Assembly (NCBI GenBank): GCA_009711825.1
Contig: VEMY01000002.1
Coordinates: 1-64,000 of the forward strand
Length of the DNA: 64,000 bases
Source: Bacillota bacterium
GTDB taxonomy: Bacteria; Bacillota; Proteinivoracia; UBA4975; VEMY01
Direction of reading: 5' to 3'
Shown: positions 50,599-60,090 of the stretch, one piece after another
Position numbering within the stretch: position 1 is the first letter of the stretch
Layout: every line of letters begins with the position of its first letter
Translations under genes and position numbers: made by a program
The notes under the pieces: model-generated
Seen by the model: only the letters and a program-made list of their open reading frames with translations
What the model was told of the DNA's origin: nothing
Database searches by the model: none

Positions 50599-51810
50599 AT
50601 GGTCGCCAATTTAACCGATGCAATCCGGGAACGTGCAAAACAGTATGAGCGGGACATGGTTAATTTTCTCCGGGACCTGATTGCCATCCCCAGTGAAAGT
50701 TGCCAGGAAAAAGAAGTTGTGTTGCGGATCAAGGAGGAGATGGAGAAAACCGGCTTTGATGAGATTACCATCGATGGAATGGGTAATATCCTTGGCCGGG
50801 TTGGGGATGGCCCGCGAATCCTTGCCTTTGACGCCCATATCGACACGGTGGGGGTTGGTTCCTTAGAAGAGTGGGAGCATGACCCGTTTAAAGGGAAGTT
50901 GGAGGACGGCATTATTTACGGTCGGGGCGCCGTCGATCAGACCGGCGCCATGGCCAGCATGGTCTATGCAGCCAAGATAATCAAGGAACTGGAGCTGGAC
51001 AAAGAATTCACGGTCTATATGGTTGGTTCTGTAAACGAAGAGGATTGTGACGGCCAGTGCTGGCAGTACATCATCAACGAAGTGGGGTTGAAGCCGGAAC
51101 TGGTGGTAATTACCGAACCGACCAATCTCAACATTTACCGTGGCCACCGCGGCCGCATGGAGATACGGGTCACCACCCGGGGCGTCTCCTGCCACGGCAG
51201 CGCGCCAGAGCGGGGCGATAACGCTGTCACCAAGATGGCGCCAGTCATTCTCGGTGTCGACAAACTTAACCACCGGCTCAAAGACGACCCCTTCCTGGGC
51301 AAAGGCACAATCTGTGTCAGCTATATCGAGTGCGAGACCCCCAGCCTGTGCGCGGTGCCAGATAAATGCGAAATCCACTTGGACCGCCGGCTCACCGATG
51401 GTGAAGACAAGGAGTTGGCCATCAGTCAGATTAAAGAGATTTGCGCGGAGGCAGGCATCGACGCTGAGGTCTGGATGCTCACTTACGACCGGCCCAGCTA
51501 TACCGGACTTGTCTATCCGGTGGAGAAATATTTCCCCACCTGGGTGCTGCCGGAAGACCATCCCGGCGTGACCAGTGCGGTGGAAACCTTTACCCAGCTC
51601 TTCGCCAAGCCGCCCAAGGTGGATAAGTGGACCTTCAGCACCAACGGCGTCTCAATTATGGGACTCCACGGCATTCCCTGTGTTGGTTTTGGCCCTGGCA
51701 ATGAAGTTTACGCCCACAGTGTTCAAGATCAGGTTCCCGTGGAACATCTGGTAAAGGCCTGTGAGTTTTACAGCCTCTTTCCCATGGTGTATTGCCGGCA
51801 GACCAAATAA
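50599..51810 (+). CDS. ygeY: YgeY-type selenium-metabolism-linked M20 hydrolase
   Basis: 403 residues, M20 metallopeptidase fold. AFDAHIDTVGVGSLEEWEHD (His-x-Asp), GRGAVDQTGAMASM (Asp bridging), GSVNEEDCDGQ (Glu-Glu), ITEPTNLNIYRGHRGRMEI dimerisation part, and VGFGPGNEVYAHSVQDQVP (final His). The EWEHDPFKG and RGAVDQTGAMAS stretches are those of YgeY rather than ArgE/DapE. It probably cleaves an N-carbamoyl or ureido amino acid in purine breakdown. AGAGGGGAGAAG precedes ATG 50599. Confidence 0.9.
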   Translation: MVANLTDAIRERAKQYERDMVNFLRDLIAIPSESCQEKEVVLRIKEEMEKTGFDEITIDGMGNILGRVGDGPRILAFDAHIDTVGVGSLEEWEHDPFKGKLEDGIIYGRGAVDQTGAMASMVYAAKIIKELELDKEFTVYMVGSVNEEDCDGQCWQYIINEVGLKPELVVITEPTNLNIYRGHRGRMEIRVTTRGVSCHGSAPERGDNAVTKMAPVILGVDKLNHRLKDDPFLGKGTICVSYIECETPSLCAVPDKCEIHLDRRLTDGEDKELAISQIKEICAEAGIDAEVWMLTYDRPSYTGLVYPVEKYFPTWVLPEDHPGVTSAVETFTQLFAKPPKVDKWTFSTNGVSIMGLHGIPCVGFGPGNEVYAHSVQDQVPVEHLVKACEFYSLFPMVYCRQTK

Positions 51811-51855
51811 TCCGTCGGTTAAGCGCATAAAAATTCAATAACAGGAGGAGAAACC

Positions 51856-52845
51856 ATGCATTCGTTGTTCAGAGGTAAACATTTTATCAGCGAGCAGGAT
51901 TGGACCCGGGAAGAATTGGATATGGTTTTGGATGTTGCCAAGGACCTCAAGCGCAAATTTGCCCTGGGGGAGCGGCATAATCTGCTCCAGGACAAAACGC
52001 TGTTTATGATGTTCTTTGAGCAGTCCACCCGCACCCGGAACTCCTTTGAAGCCGGTGCCACTCAGTTGGGTGCCCATGCCCATGACCTTACCCCCGATAA
52101 AATGCAGATCAGCCATGGCGAGGCGCCCAAGGACACAGCCAAGGTGCTCAGCCGCTACGGACACGGCATCGCAATCCGCAACTGCTTCTGGAAAGTCGGC
52201 AACGATTACCTCAGGGAAGTTGCGTACCACTCTCAGGTGCCGGTTATCAGCATGCAATGCGATATCTGGCATCCCTGTCAGGGACTGGCCGACCTGATGA
52301 CCATCCAGGAGAAGTTCAGCAACAAGACCGAGAACCTGAATGTGACAATTTCCTGGGCCTATGCACCCAGCTATATGAAACCGCTAAGTGTGCCCCAGTC
52401 CCAGATTGCTCTGTTCCCCCGGTTTGGCATGAACGTGACACTCGCCCATCCCCCGGAATTTCAATTGATGCCGGAGGTGCTGGAGACTGCCAAGCGCAAT
52501 GCCGAGGCGGCCGGCGTCAACTTCCGGGTCACCGACAACATGGATGAGGCCTTTGAAAATGCCGATGTCGTCGTGCCCAAGAGCTGGGGTTCCCAACTGC
52601 TGACCGATGATCCCGACGAGTCGCTGAAGCTGTCCCAGAAATATACCGACTGGATTTGTAATGAAGAGCGCATGAAACTGACCAAACCCAATTCCATATA
52701 CATGCATGCCCTGCCGGCAGACCGGGGCAATGAAGTAACCGATGCAGTGATTGACGGACCGCATTCGGTGGTGTTTGATGAGGCCGAAAACCGGCTCCAC
52801 ACCGCCAAGGCGTTGATGGCCCTAACCATGGGCGGCCGTCCGTAA
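51856..52845 (+). CDS. ygeW: YgeW-type knotted transcarbamylase
   Basis: 329 residues, aspartate/ornithine carbamoyltransferase superfamily. Carbamoyl-phosphate motif EQSTRTRNSFEAGATQLG (~59), then HPCQGLADLMTIQEK, WAYAPSYMKPLSVPQ and FGMNVTLAHPPEFQLMPEVL (very close to YgeW), and C-terminal HALPADRGNEV as in ornithine transcarbamylases. E. coli YgeW is ~396 residues; the shorter C-terminus here is OTC-like. In purine clusters it would use carbamoyl groups from ring opening to make carbamoyl phosphate and then ATP. GGAGGAG lies before ATG 51856. Confidence 0.85.
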   Translation: MHSLFRGKHFISEQDWTREELDMVLDVAKDLKRKFALGERHNLLQDKTLFMMFFEQSTRTRNSFEAGATQLGAHAHDLTPDKMQISHGEAPKDTAKVLSRYGHGIAIRNCFWKVGNDYLREVAYHSQVPVISMQCDIWHPCQGLADLMTIQEKFSNKTENLNVTISWAYAPSYMKPLSVPQSQIALFPRFGMNVTLAHPPEFQLMPEVLETAKRNAEAAGVNFRVTDNMDEAFENADVVVPKSWGSQLLTDDPDESLKLSQKYTDWICNEERMKLTKPNSIYMHALPADRGNEVTDAVIDGPHSVVFDEAENRLHTAKALMALTMGGRP

Positions 52846-52851
52846 TTTTGG

Positions 52852-52873
52852 AGCCGGGCCCTTAGGCCCGGCT
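52852..52873 (+). terminator. Intergenic hairpin, possible attenuator or processing site
   Basis: AGCCGGGCC, CTTA loop, GGCCCGGCT. No T-run follows (GTACTTTAC), so read-through into the xdh genes is expected. It may only tune or stabilise the mRNA. Confidence 0.5.
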
Positions 52874-52896
52874 GTACTTTACTAGGGGGGGATTAT

Positions 52897-55206
52897 ATGC
52901 AAACTGTGAACAAACCTGCCAAACGGTTGGATGCCCGGGACAAAGTGACCGGAAAGGCCCGGTTTGGCGCCGACCTTTATGTGGACAGCATGCTCTACGG
53001 CAAAGTCCTGCGTTCGCCCCATCCCCATGCCAAGATCAAGAACATCGATGTTTCAGGGGCCCAGGCCCTGGACGGGGTGGAGGCGGTGCTCACCGCCCGG
53101 GACATTCCCGGCAGCCACACCTTCGGCGTTGTCATCGCCAATCAGCAGGTTCTGGCCAAAGAGCGGGTGCGCTACAAAGGCGATGGGGTGGCAATGGTCG
53201 CCGCCCGCAGCAAGGAACTGGCGGAAAAAGCCCTGACGCTGATCAACGTGGAGTATGAGGAACTGTCGGCGGTCTTTGACCCCCGGGAGGCGCTGCAGGC
53301 AGGCGCGCCCCAGCTGCATGCGGATTATCCCGGCAATGAGGCGGCCTATCACTGTGTGCGCAAAGGCGATGTGGAAGCGGGCTTTGCCCAGGCCGATGTG
53401 ATTCTCCAGCGGGAGTACGAGACCCAGACCATTGAACACGCCTATATCGAGCCGGAGGTGGCCCTGGCGACGCCTGGAGACAGCGCCCCGGCAATCACCG
53501 TCCAGGGCTCGATTCAAAACCCCTTTTCCTGCCGTAAAGCCCTCTCGGTGGTGTTGGGCCTGCCCCTCAATCAAGTGCGGGTGGTTCAGTCCTTCATGGG
53601 TGGGTCCTTTGGCGGCAAGGACGAGGTGATGAGCACCCTCTGTGCCCGCGCGGCACTTTTGGCCCTCAAGACCGGCAAGCCGGTGAAGATGGTCAACACC
53701 CGGGAGGAGTCGATCCGCGAAAGCTACAAGCGCCATCCCTACAAAATGCGCTACAAAGTCGGCGCCACCCGGGAAGGTAAACTGACGGCCATGGAGATTG
53801 AGGTTGTCGCCGATGCCGGCGCCTACGCCTCAATGACGCCCTTTGTCACCTGGCGCTCCACCGTCCAAGCCACAGGTCCCTATGAGGTGCCCAATGTCAA
53901 AACCGATATCTACGGCGCCTACACCAACAACTGTTACACTGGCGCCATGCGGGGTTTTGGCTCGCCCCAGGTAATTTTCGGCCAGGAATCGCTGATGGAT
54001 GAGCTGGCCGCCGAGCTGGGCATGGAACCGCTGGATTTGCGCAAGCTCAACGGGTACCGTCAGGGCTCAATCACGGCCACCGGCCAGAAATTAGATAACC
54101 ATCAGGTCAGTCTGATGGAAGTGCTGGATAAAGCCGTAACGGCTTCGGGTTATTTGGAGAAACGCAAGCTCTACAGCGAGCCCCATCAGGGCAAGTTGAA
54201 GCGGGGCATTGGCCTCGCCTGTAGCTTCCGGGGCTGCAGCCTGGGGGCCGAAGGTGTTGACGCCACCGGCGCCATGGTCTCGGTACAATACGACGGCACT
54301 GTCTATGTTTATTCGGGACTGGCGGAAAACGGCCAGGGCCTGCAGACGATATTCTCCCAGATTGCGGCGGAGGAGCTGGGAATTCCCCTGGAGCGGGTTG
54401 TGTTTATGCAAACCGACACCGCTTTGATTCCCGATGGTGGCCCCACTGTCGCCTCCCGCAGCACAATTATGGGCGGCAATGCCGTCCGCTTGGCGGCCGA
54501 AAAGGTACGGGAGACCTTGTTGGGGGCAATTGGTGGCCAGCTCAGGGCCGGTTCGGAGGAGTTGGCCTGGGGCAATGACCGCTTCTATGTCAAGGACGAC
54601 CCCCAGCGGAGCGTCAGCTTCCAGGAGGCGGTGGAAGCCGCCAGAAGTCAAGGTGAGTTGCTCTCGGCCCTGGGCTGGTATAAGTCGCCCCGGGTTTCCT
54701 GGGACGAGGAGCATGGCCAGGGAGACGCCTATTTCACCTATGTCTACGGCTGTCAGATTGCCGAGGTGGAAGTGGACACCGAGACCGGCTATGTCCGGGT
54801 GCTGAAGGTGACCGCTGCCCATGATGTGGGCCGGGCCATCAACCCGGAAACGGTGAAGGGCCAAATTTACGGCGGCGTTGCCCAGGGTATGGGCTACGCG
54901 CTGCTGGAAGAGTTGCAGCAGTTTGACGGCGATATCAAGACCCTAAACTTTGATGAATACCTGATTCCCGGTATCAAGGATGTGCCGGAAGTGGAAGCGA
55001 TTTTGGTGGAGAACCCCGATCGCTTTGGCCCCTACGGCGCCAAGACAATCGGTGAACCGACACTGGAAATTACGGCGCCGGCGATTGCCAGCGCTGTCGC
55101 CCAGGCCACCGGTCGCCGGGTTCGGGAACTGCCCCTGGATCTGGAGCGGGTGCTCTTGGGCCGCTCACTGCTGAAAGAGCGTTATCAAAGGGGGAAGCAG
55201 AAATGA
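52897..55206 (+). CDS. Molybdenum hydroxylase, MoCo-binding subunit (set 1)
   Basis: 769 residues, xanthine-dehydrogenase family. KVLRSPHPHAKIKNID near the N-terminus; MoCo contacts MGGSFGGKDEVMSTL and GAMRGFGSPQVIFGQE; AENGQGLQTIFSQIAAEELG; catalytic Glu in GPYGAKTIGEPTLEI. Hydroxylates a purine or other N-heterocycle with water. Order in this set is Mo-FAD-FeS, with 4-base overlaps. Its position after ygeW and before the 8-oxoguanine deaminase gene fits a purine substrate such as hypoxanthine or xanthine. GGGGGG precedes ATG 52897. Confidence 0.9.
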   Translation: MQTVNKPAKRLDARDKVTGKARFGADLYVDSMLYGKVLRSPHPHAKIKNIDVSGAQALDGVEAVLTARDIPGSHTFGVVIANQQVLAKERVRYKGDGVAMVAARSKELAEKALTLINVEYEELSAVFDPREALQAGAPQLHADYPGNEAAYHCVRKGDVEAGFAQADVILQREYETQTIEHAYIEPEVALATPGDSAPAITVQGSIQNPFSCRKALSVVLGLPLNQVRVVQSFMGGSFGGKDEVMSTLCARAALLALKTGKPVKMVNTREESIRESYKRHPYKMRYKVGATREGKLTAMEIEVVADAGAYASMTPFVTWRSTVQATGPYEVPNVKTDIYGAYTNNCYTGAMRGFGSPQVIFGQESLMDELAAELGMEPLDLRKLNGYRQGSITATGQKLDNHQVSLMEVLDKAVTASGYLEKRKLYSEPHQGKLKRGIGLACSFRGCSLGAEGVDATGAMVSVQYDGTVYVYSGLAENGQGLQTIFSQIAAEELGIPLERVVFMQTDTALIPDGGPTVASRSTIMGGNAVRLAAEKVRETLLGAIGGQLRAGSEELAWGNDRFYVKDDPQRSVSFQEAVEAARSQGELLSALGWYKSPRVSWDEEHGQGDAYFTYVYGCQIAEVEVDTETGYVRVLKVTAAHDVGRAINPETVKGQIYGGVAQGMGYALLEELQQFDGDIKTLNFDEYLIPGIKDVPEVEAILVENPDRFGPYGAKTIGEPTLEITAPAIASAVAQATGRRVRELPLDLERVLLGRSLLKERYQRGKQK

Positions 55207-56066
55207 TCGAATTTGCCCTTACCCGTCCCCGCACTGTTGACGAAGCCCTGGAAGTTTTGGCCGAGTTGGGTCCCCGGGCCCGGGTTTTGGCCGGGGGCAC
55301 CGATTTGCTGATTTATCTGCGGAATGGTCAGGGTGTGGAGATGGTGGACACCGTTGTGGATATCACAGGCCTGGCGGAACTAAAGGAAGTTCGCGCTGAA
55401 GCCGGGGAACTGGCGCTTGGCGCCCTGGTCACCCACGCCGAACTGACACGCAACCCCCAGGTTCCGCCGCTCTTGGCCCGGGCCGCCGGGCACGTGGGCT
55501 CTCCCCAGATTCGCAATCGGGGCACCGTAGGTGGCAATGTCGCCAACGCTGCTGTCTGCGCCGATACTGTGGCGCCGTTGGTGGCCCTGGACGCCCGGGT
55601 GGTGCTGCAGAGCAGGGATGGCCAGCGAATTATGCCCCTGGATGAATTCATCACCGGACCCAACCGCACGCAACTGGAACCGGGGGAACTGCTCACCGAA
55701 ATTCGGTTTGCACCACCGGCCGCCCAAGTCGGCTGGGGGTTTGCCCGCCTGGCCCGCCGGGAGGCGCTGGCCATTGCCCGGATGAATGTGGCGGCGCTTT
55801 GCGCGGCCGATGCTGCCGGCGTGCTCACCGATGTGCGCATTGCCCCGGGTTCGGTCTTACCGGCGCCGGCCCGGGTGACCGAGGCGGAGCAAATTCTCCT
55901 GGGCAAACAGCCCGAGCCCGCGCAGGTAAAAGCGGCCGGACGGGCGGTGGCGGAGAAGATGGTGGCTGTATCTGGCCGCCGCTGGTCCACCGATTACAAA
56001 GAACCGGTAATCTGCGCTTTGGTGGAAAGAGCGCTTAACGATGCCCTGGGGGTGGAGTGGAAATGA
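55203..56066 (+). CDS. Molybdenum hydroxylase, FAD subunit (set 1)
   Basis: 287 residues, CO-dehydrogenase flavoprotein type. FAD loops ARVLAGGTDLLIYLRNGQ (~30-47) and SPQIRNRGTVGGNVANAAVC (~100-119), then the C-terminal CO_deh_flav domain (WGFARLARREALAIARMNVA). Electron path: Mo site, two 2Fe-2S clusters, FAD. ATG 55203 overlaps the Mo subunit stop; its own end overlaps the FeS subunit (ATGA). Confidence 0.92.
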   Translation: MIEFALTRPRTVDEALEVLAELGPRARVLAGGTDLLIYLRNGQGVEMVDTVVDITGLAELKEVRAEAGELALGALVTHAELTRNPQVPPLLARAAGHVGSPQIRNRGTVGGNVANAAVCADTVAPLVALDARVVLQSRDGQRIMPLDEFITGPNRTQLEPGELLTEIRFAPPAAQVGWGFARLARREALAIARMNVAALCAADAAGVLTDVRIAPGSVLPAPARVTEAEQILLGKQPEPAQVKAAGRAVAEKMVAVSGRRWSTDYKEPVICALVERALNDALGVEWK

Positions 56067-56539
56067 AGAAGGTAACAGTGACATTGCAAGTGAATGGGGC
56101 TCCCCGCACCGTAACTGTAGATGCCAACGCCCGCCTGCTGGATACCCTGCGGGAGGATCTGCGTCTCACCGGCACCAAAGAAGGCTGTGGTGTCGGCGAG
56201 TGCGGCGCCTGCTCGGTGCTGCTCAACGGCGAACTGGTCAACTCCTGCCTGGTGCTCACCGCCCAATGCGACGGCGCCCGGGTCGAGACAATCGAAGGGT
56301 TGAGTCCCGACGGCGAGCTCCATCCCCTGCAGGCAGCGTTTATCGACAACAACGCTGTGCAATGTGGTTTCTGCAGCCCGGGGATGCTAATGGCCGCCAA
56401 GTCGGTGCTGGATAGACACCCCGAACCCAGCGAAGAGCAGATCCGGGAAGGTATGTCCGGGGTGCTCTGCCGCTGCACTGGCTATAAGCAGATTGTCGAC
56501 GCGGTTAAAGACGCTGCCCGCCGGGAGGGCAATAAATGA
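56063..56539 (+). CDS. Molybdenum hydroxylase, 2Fe-2S subunit (set 1)
   Basis: 158 residues. N-terminal plant-type ferredoxin cluster (KEGCGVGECGACSVLLNG plus a distal Cys in VNSCLV) and a four-helix domain with the second cluster (QCGFCSPGMLM, VLCRCTGYKQIVDAV). It carries electrons between MoCo and FAD. ATG 56063 is chosen over GTG 56057 because it has the GGTGGAGTGG site and the ATGA overlap. The 3' end overlaps the deaminase gene by 4 bases. Confidence 0.92.
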   Translation: MKKVTVTLQVNGAPRTVTVDANARLLDTLREDLRLTGTKEGCGVGECGACSVLLNGELVNSCLVLTAQCDGARVETIEGLSPDGELHPLQAAFIDNNAVQCGFCSPGMLMAAKSVLDRHPEPSEEQIREGMSGVLCRCTGYKQIVDAVKDAARREGNK

Positions 56540-57900
56540 GTCTGCTCCTAAAACAGGCGGCGGTGATTGTGACCATGGATGATGAGCGCTCCGAGCTCAA
56601 GGATATGGATATCCTCATCCAGGGGCCGGCAATAGTCGACATCGCGCCCGCGATTACGCCGCCGCCGGGAACTGAAGTCATCGACGCACGCAGCAAGTGG
56701 GTGTTTCCCGGCCTAATTAATACCCATCACCATCTCTATCAGACCCTAACCCGCTGTATCCCGGAGATTCAGCAGGCGGAGCTCTTTGACTGGCTGAAGT
56801 TCCTCTATCCAATCTGGGCTGGGCTCACCGGCGATCATGTCTATGCCGGGTCCTTGGTGGGGCTGGGCGAGCTCTTGAAGTCGGGCTGCACCACCGCCTC
56901 GGACCATCACTATGTCTTCCCCCGGGGGAAGTCGGGATTGATCGACCGGCAAATTGAGGCGGCCCGGGAGTTGGGGATTCGCTTTCACCCCTGCCGGGGC
57001 AGCATGTCCCTGAGCGAAAAAGACGGCGGCCTGCCGCCGGATTCGGTGGTCCAGACCGAGGAAGAGATTCTCGTGGACAGCGAGCGCCTGATCAAAAAGT
57101 ATCATGATAGCGAGCGCTTTGCCATGTGCCAGTTGGTGTTGGCGCCCTGTTCCCCCTTCTCGGTGACCAAGCGTCTGTTGGCCGAGTCGGTGGAATTGGC
57201 CCGTAAACACGGGGTAAATTGCCACACCCATCTGGCCGAGACCCGGGATGAGGACGATTTCTGCCGTGAGAAATTGGGGATGCGCCCCTTGGATTACATG
57301 GAGTCTGTGGGCTGGCTTGGTGAAGACATCTGGTTTGCCCACGGCATCCATTTCACAGATGATGAGTTACAAGTGCTGGCCCGCACCGGAACCGGTGTCG
57401 CCCACTGCCCCGCTTCCAATCAGAAGCTGGCCTCGGGGGTGGCCAAGGTGCCGCAAATGCTCAAGGCCGGTGTGCCGGTGGGGTTGGCGGTTGACGGCAG
57501 TGCCAGCAACGACGGCTCCAACCTGCTCACCGAACTCAAGGAAGCGCTGCTGGTGCATAAACTGCACTGGGGCATCGATTCCTTCTCAGCCCGGGACGCC
57601 CTTTGGCTGGCGACCCGGGGCAGCGCCCGGCTGCTGGGCCGGGACGATATCGGGTTTTTGGCCGCCGGTCAGGCCGCCGATATGTTCCTGGTGGATGTCA
57701 ACCAACTGGACTTCGCCGGCTGCAGCGACCCGGTGACGGCGATTGCCGCCTGTGGCGGCAGTCAGGTGGTGGACATGACGATTGTCAATGGCCGGATTGT
57801 GGTTCGGGACGGCAAACTCTTGACTATGGACGAAGGGGAAATCGCCCGCCGCGGCCATCAGGCCGCCGGCGAATTACTACAAAAGGCGGGATTGGCATGA
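56536..57900 (+). CDS. 8-oxoguanine deaminase-like amidohydrolase
   Basis: 454 residues, TRZ/ATZ-type aminohydrolase. NTHHHLYQTLTRCIPEIQQA and ELFDWLKFLYPIW are hallmark stretches of 8-oxoguanine deaminases; further metal and catalytic motifs are ASDHHYVFPRG, NCHTHLAETRDE, AHGIHFTDDE, and VDGSASNDGSNL. 8-Oxoguanine or related oxopurines to urate fits this operon. It is coupled to the FeS subunit and, via ATGA, to ssnA. Guanine deaminase is the main alternative. Confidence 0.85.
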   Translation: MSLLLKQAAVIVTMDDERSELKDMDILIQGPAIVDIAPAITPPPGTEVIDARSKWVFPGLINTHHHLYQTLTRCIPEIQQAELFDWLKFLYPIWAGLTGDHVYAGSLVGLGELLKSGCTTASDHHYVFPRGKSGLIDRQIEAARELGIRFHPCRGSMSLSEKDGGLPPDSVVQTEEEILVDSERLIKKYHDSERFAMCQLVLAPCSPFSVTKRLLAESVELARKHGVNCHTHLAETRDEDDFCREKLGMRPLDYMESVGWLGEDIWFAHGIHFTDDELQVLARTGTGVAHCPASNQKLASGVAKVPQMLKAGVPVGLAVDGSASNDGSNLLTELKEALLVHKLHWGIDSFSARDALWLATRGSARLLGRDDIGFLAAGQAADMFLVDVNQLDFAGCSDPVTAIAACGGSQVVDMTIVNGRIVVRDGKLLTMDEGEIARRGHQAAGELLQKAGLA

Positions 57901-59213
57901 AACTCTTGGTCAACGGAACTGTGCTTACCAATGACGACCCAATGGTGCTGGCCGCCGGTGCTGTGGCCATGGAGGCGGACAAAATCATTGCCGTCGGGAC
58001 CAAAGCAGACCTGCGGGCTCTCTATCCGGAAGCGGAGCTGATTGACGCCCGGGGCGGCATAATTATGCCGGGGATGCTCAACACCCATATGCATATGTAC
58101 AGCGCTTTTGCCCGCGGGATGCCGCTGCCGGGGTTTCGCCCCCGGGATTTTGTCGGCATTCTCGAGGGTCTGTGGTGGAAGCTCGACAAGGCCCTTACCG
58201 CCGAGGCCAATTATTACAGCGCCCTAATCAGCGGTATCGAGGCAATCCAGAACGGCACGACAACTTTGGTGGACCACCATGCCAGCCCCAACGCGATTGC
58301 CGGGTCCTTAGATGAATTGGCCCGGGCCGGCACTGAACTGGGCATTCGCTGCTGCCTGAGCTATGAGGTTTCCGATCGGGACGGCCAGGGCTCAATCCGA
58401 GCTGGCATCGCCGAGAATCAACGCTTTGCCCAGTGGTGCAAGCACACAAAACCGGAACTCATGGCCGCCAGTTTTGGCCTCCACGCCAGCTTCACCCTGT
58501 CGGATCAGACTTTGGAGATGTGTGCCGAGGCTGCCGGTGACACGGGAATCCATATCCATACCGCTGAAGCGGCCAGCGACCGCCAGCACAGTTTGCAGCA
58601 CCATGGCTTGCCGGTGGCGGCGCGTCTGGATAAGTTTGGCCTCTGGCGTCAAAACAGCCTTGCCATCCATTGTGTGCATATCGACAGCGAAGAAATGGCG
58701 CTGCTCAAGGAGCGGGGTGTCAATGTAATTCACAATCCCGAATCCAATATGGGCAATGCCGTGGGCCGCGCCGACGTGCCGACAATGCTGGAAATGGGCC
58801 TCCAGGTTGGCCTGGGCACAGATGGCTATACCACCGATATGTTTGAAGGGATAAAGGTCGCCAATTTGCTCCACAAGCATGACCTTGGCGATCCTGCCGC
58901 CGGAATACCGGTGGATAAACTGGCCTTTAGCAGCAACACGGAAATAGTCAGCGCCCTGTTTGGCAAGAAAATCGGCCGTCTCGCCCCTGGCTGGCAGGCG
59001 GATGTAATTGTCCTTGATTACCAACCATATACGCCCTTGACCGCCGAAAACTGGTTTGGCCATGTGCTGATGGGCATGTCCGGGGCCCAGGTGCGAACGA
59101 CAATTGTCAATGGACGGACAGTGCTGGAAAATCGTGAACTGAAGACTATCGATAAAGAGAAGGTTTATTATCAGGCGAAACAGTGCGCTCAAGAAACCTG
59201 GAAACAGGTTTAA
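57897..59213 (+). CDS. ssnA: Putative aminohydrolase SsnA
   Basis: 438 residues, amidohydrolase superfamily. NTHMHMYSAFARGMPLPG (HxH), TTLVDHHASPNAI, HIHTAEAASDRQH, AIHCVHIDSEEM, NPESNMGNAVGRADVP and LGTDGYTTDMFEG follow the SsnA pattern. SsnA is a core member of selenium-linked anaerobic purine clusters; its exact substrate is not firmly known to me. ATG 57897 overlaps the stop of the deaminase gene (ATGA); a longer upstream frame is not coding. Confidence 0.9.
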   Translation: MKLLVNGTVLTNDDPMVLAAGAVAMEADKIIAVGTKADLRALYPEAELIDARGGIIMPGMLNTHMHMYSAFARGMPLPGFRPRDFVGILEGLWWKLDKALTAEANYYSALISGIEAIQNGTTTLVDHHASPNAIAGSLDELARAGTELGIRCCLSYEVSDRDGQGSIRAGIAENQRFAQWCKHTKPELMAASFGLHASFTLSDQTLEMCAEAAGDTGIHIHTAEAASDRQHSLQHHGLPVAARLDKFGLWRQNSLAIHCVHIDSEEMALLKERGVNVIHNPESNMGNAVGRADVPTMLEMGLQVGLGTDGYTTDMFEGIKVANLLHKHDLGDPAAGIPVDKLAFSSNTEIVSALFGKKIGRLAPGWQADVIVLDYQPYTPLTAENWFGHVLMGMSGAQVRTTIVNGRTVLENRELKTIDKEKVYYQAKQCAQETWKQV

Positions 59214-59229
59214 TCTTGGAGGTGATGAA

Positions 59230-60090
59230 GTGGATCAACAGTATTTAGCCCCTTCCACCCTCAAACAAGCCACAGATTATCTCTGCCAACACAAAGCGGC
59301 AACAGTCCTCGCCGGTGGAACAGACCTTTTAGTCAGGCATTATGACGATCTGGATCTGTTGGAAACGATAGTGGATATTGGCAACCTGACGGAACTGCAA
59401 ACTTTGGAAACGGGCAGCGAAGTGCGGCTTGGCGCCCTGGTCAGTCATTACCAATTGGCCACCGACCGCTGGCTCAATGAACATGTGTCATTGTTGCCCC
59501 GGGCCGCCACCGAGGTGGGGGCGCCCCAGATTCGCCATCGCGGCACCTTGGGGGGCAATCTTGCCAACGCCTCGCCGGCCGCCGATCTGGCGCCGCCATT
59601 GATCGCGCTGGACGCGGTGGTGGAGCTGGTTTCGGCCGACGGCAATCGGGAGCTGCCCCTGGCAGATTTCTTCACCGGCCCCGGCGCCACCAAATTGGCC
59701 GCCGGGGAGCTGATTACCGCCGTGCGTTTCACCAAGCCCGGCCCCAACCAGGGCGGCAGCTTCATCAAGCTTGGCAAGCGCAAGGCCCTGGCAATTGCCA
59801 CCGCCAGCATTGCGGTGTTGGTCACTGTCCAAGGGAACATTCTGGCTGATGTGCGCATTTGCCTGGGCTCGGTGGCGCCGGTGCCTTTGCGGGCGCGGAA
59901 CACCGAAGCGGTGCTGCGGGGCCAGGCGGTGAATGCTTTGCCCCTGGAAGCGGCCCAGGCGTGTCTACAAACAGAAATTTCCCCGATTGACGATATCCGG
60001 GGCACTGCCAGCTATCGTCGGGAGACGGCAGCTGCGATTCTCGTCCACGCCCTGGAGCAGGCAATTACGGAAGCAAGGGGGGAGAGTTGA
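59230..60090 (+). CDS. Molybdenum hydroxylase, FAD subunit (set 2)
   Basis: 286 residues. FAD loops AATVLAGGTDLLVRHYDDLD and APQIRHRGTLGGNLANASPA; C-terminal domain GSFIKLGKRKALAIATASIA. Paralogous to the 55203 gene but clearly diverged. In this set the order is FAD-FeS-Mo, different from set 1, so the two were acquired or arranged separately. GGAGGTGATGAA precedes GTG 59230. The 3' end overlaps the FeS gene by one base. Confidence 0.92.
   Translation: MDQQYLAPSTLKQATDYLCQHKAATVLAGGTDLLVRHYDDLDLLETIVDIGNLTELQTLETGSEVRLGALVSHYQLATDRWLNEHVSLLPRAATEVGAPQIRHRGTLGGNLANASPAADLAPPLIALDAVVELVSADGNRELPLADFFTGPGATKLAAGELITAVRFTKPGPNQGGSFIKLGKRKALAIATASIAVLVTVQGNILADVRICLGSVAPVPLRARNTEAVLRGQAVNALPLEAAQACLQTEISPIDDIRGTASYRRETAAAILVHALEQAITEARGES

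Noticed and set aside
57603-57896. Long N-terminal extension of SsnA
   Set aside because: It overlaps the 8-oxoguanine deaminase gene in another frame; ATG 57897 with the ATGA overlap gives the normal family start.
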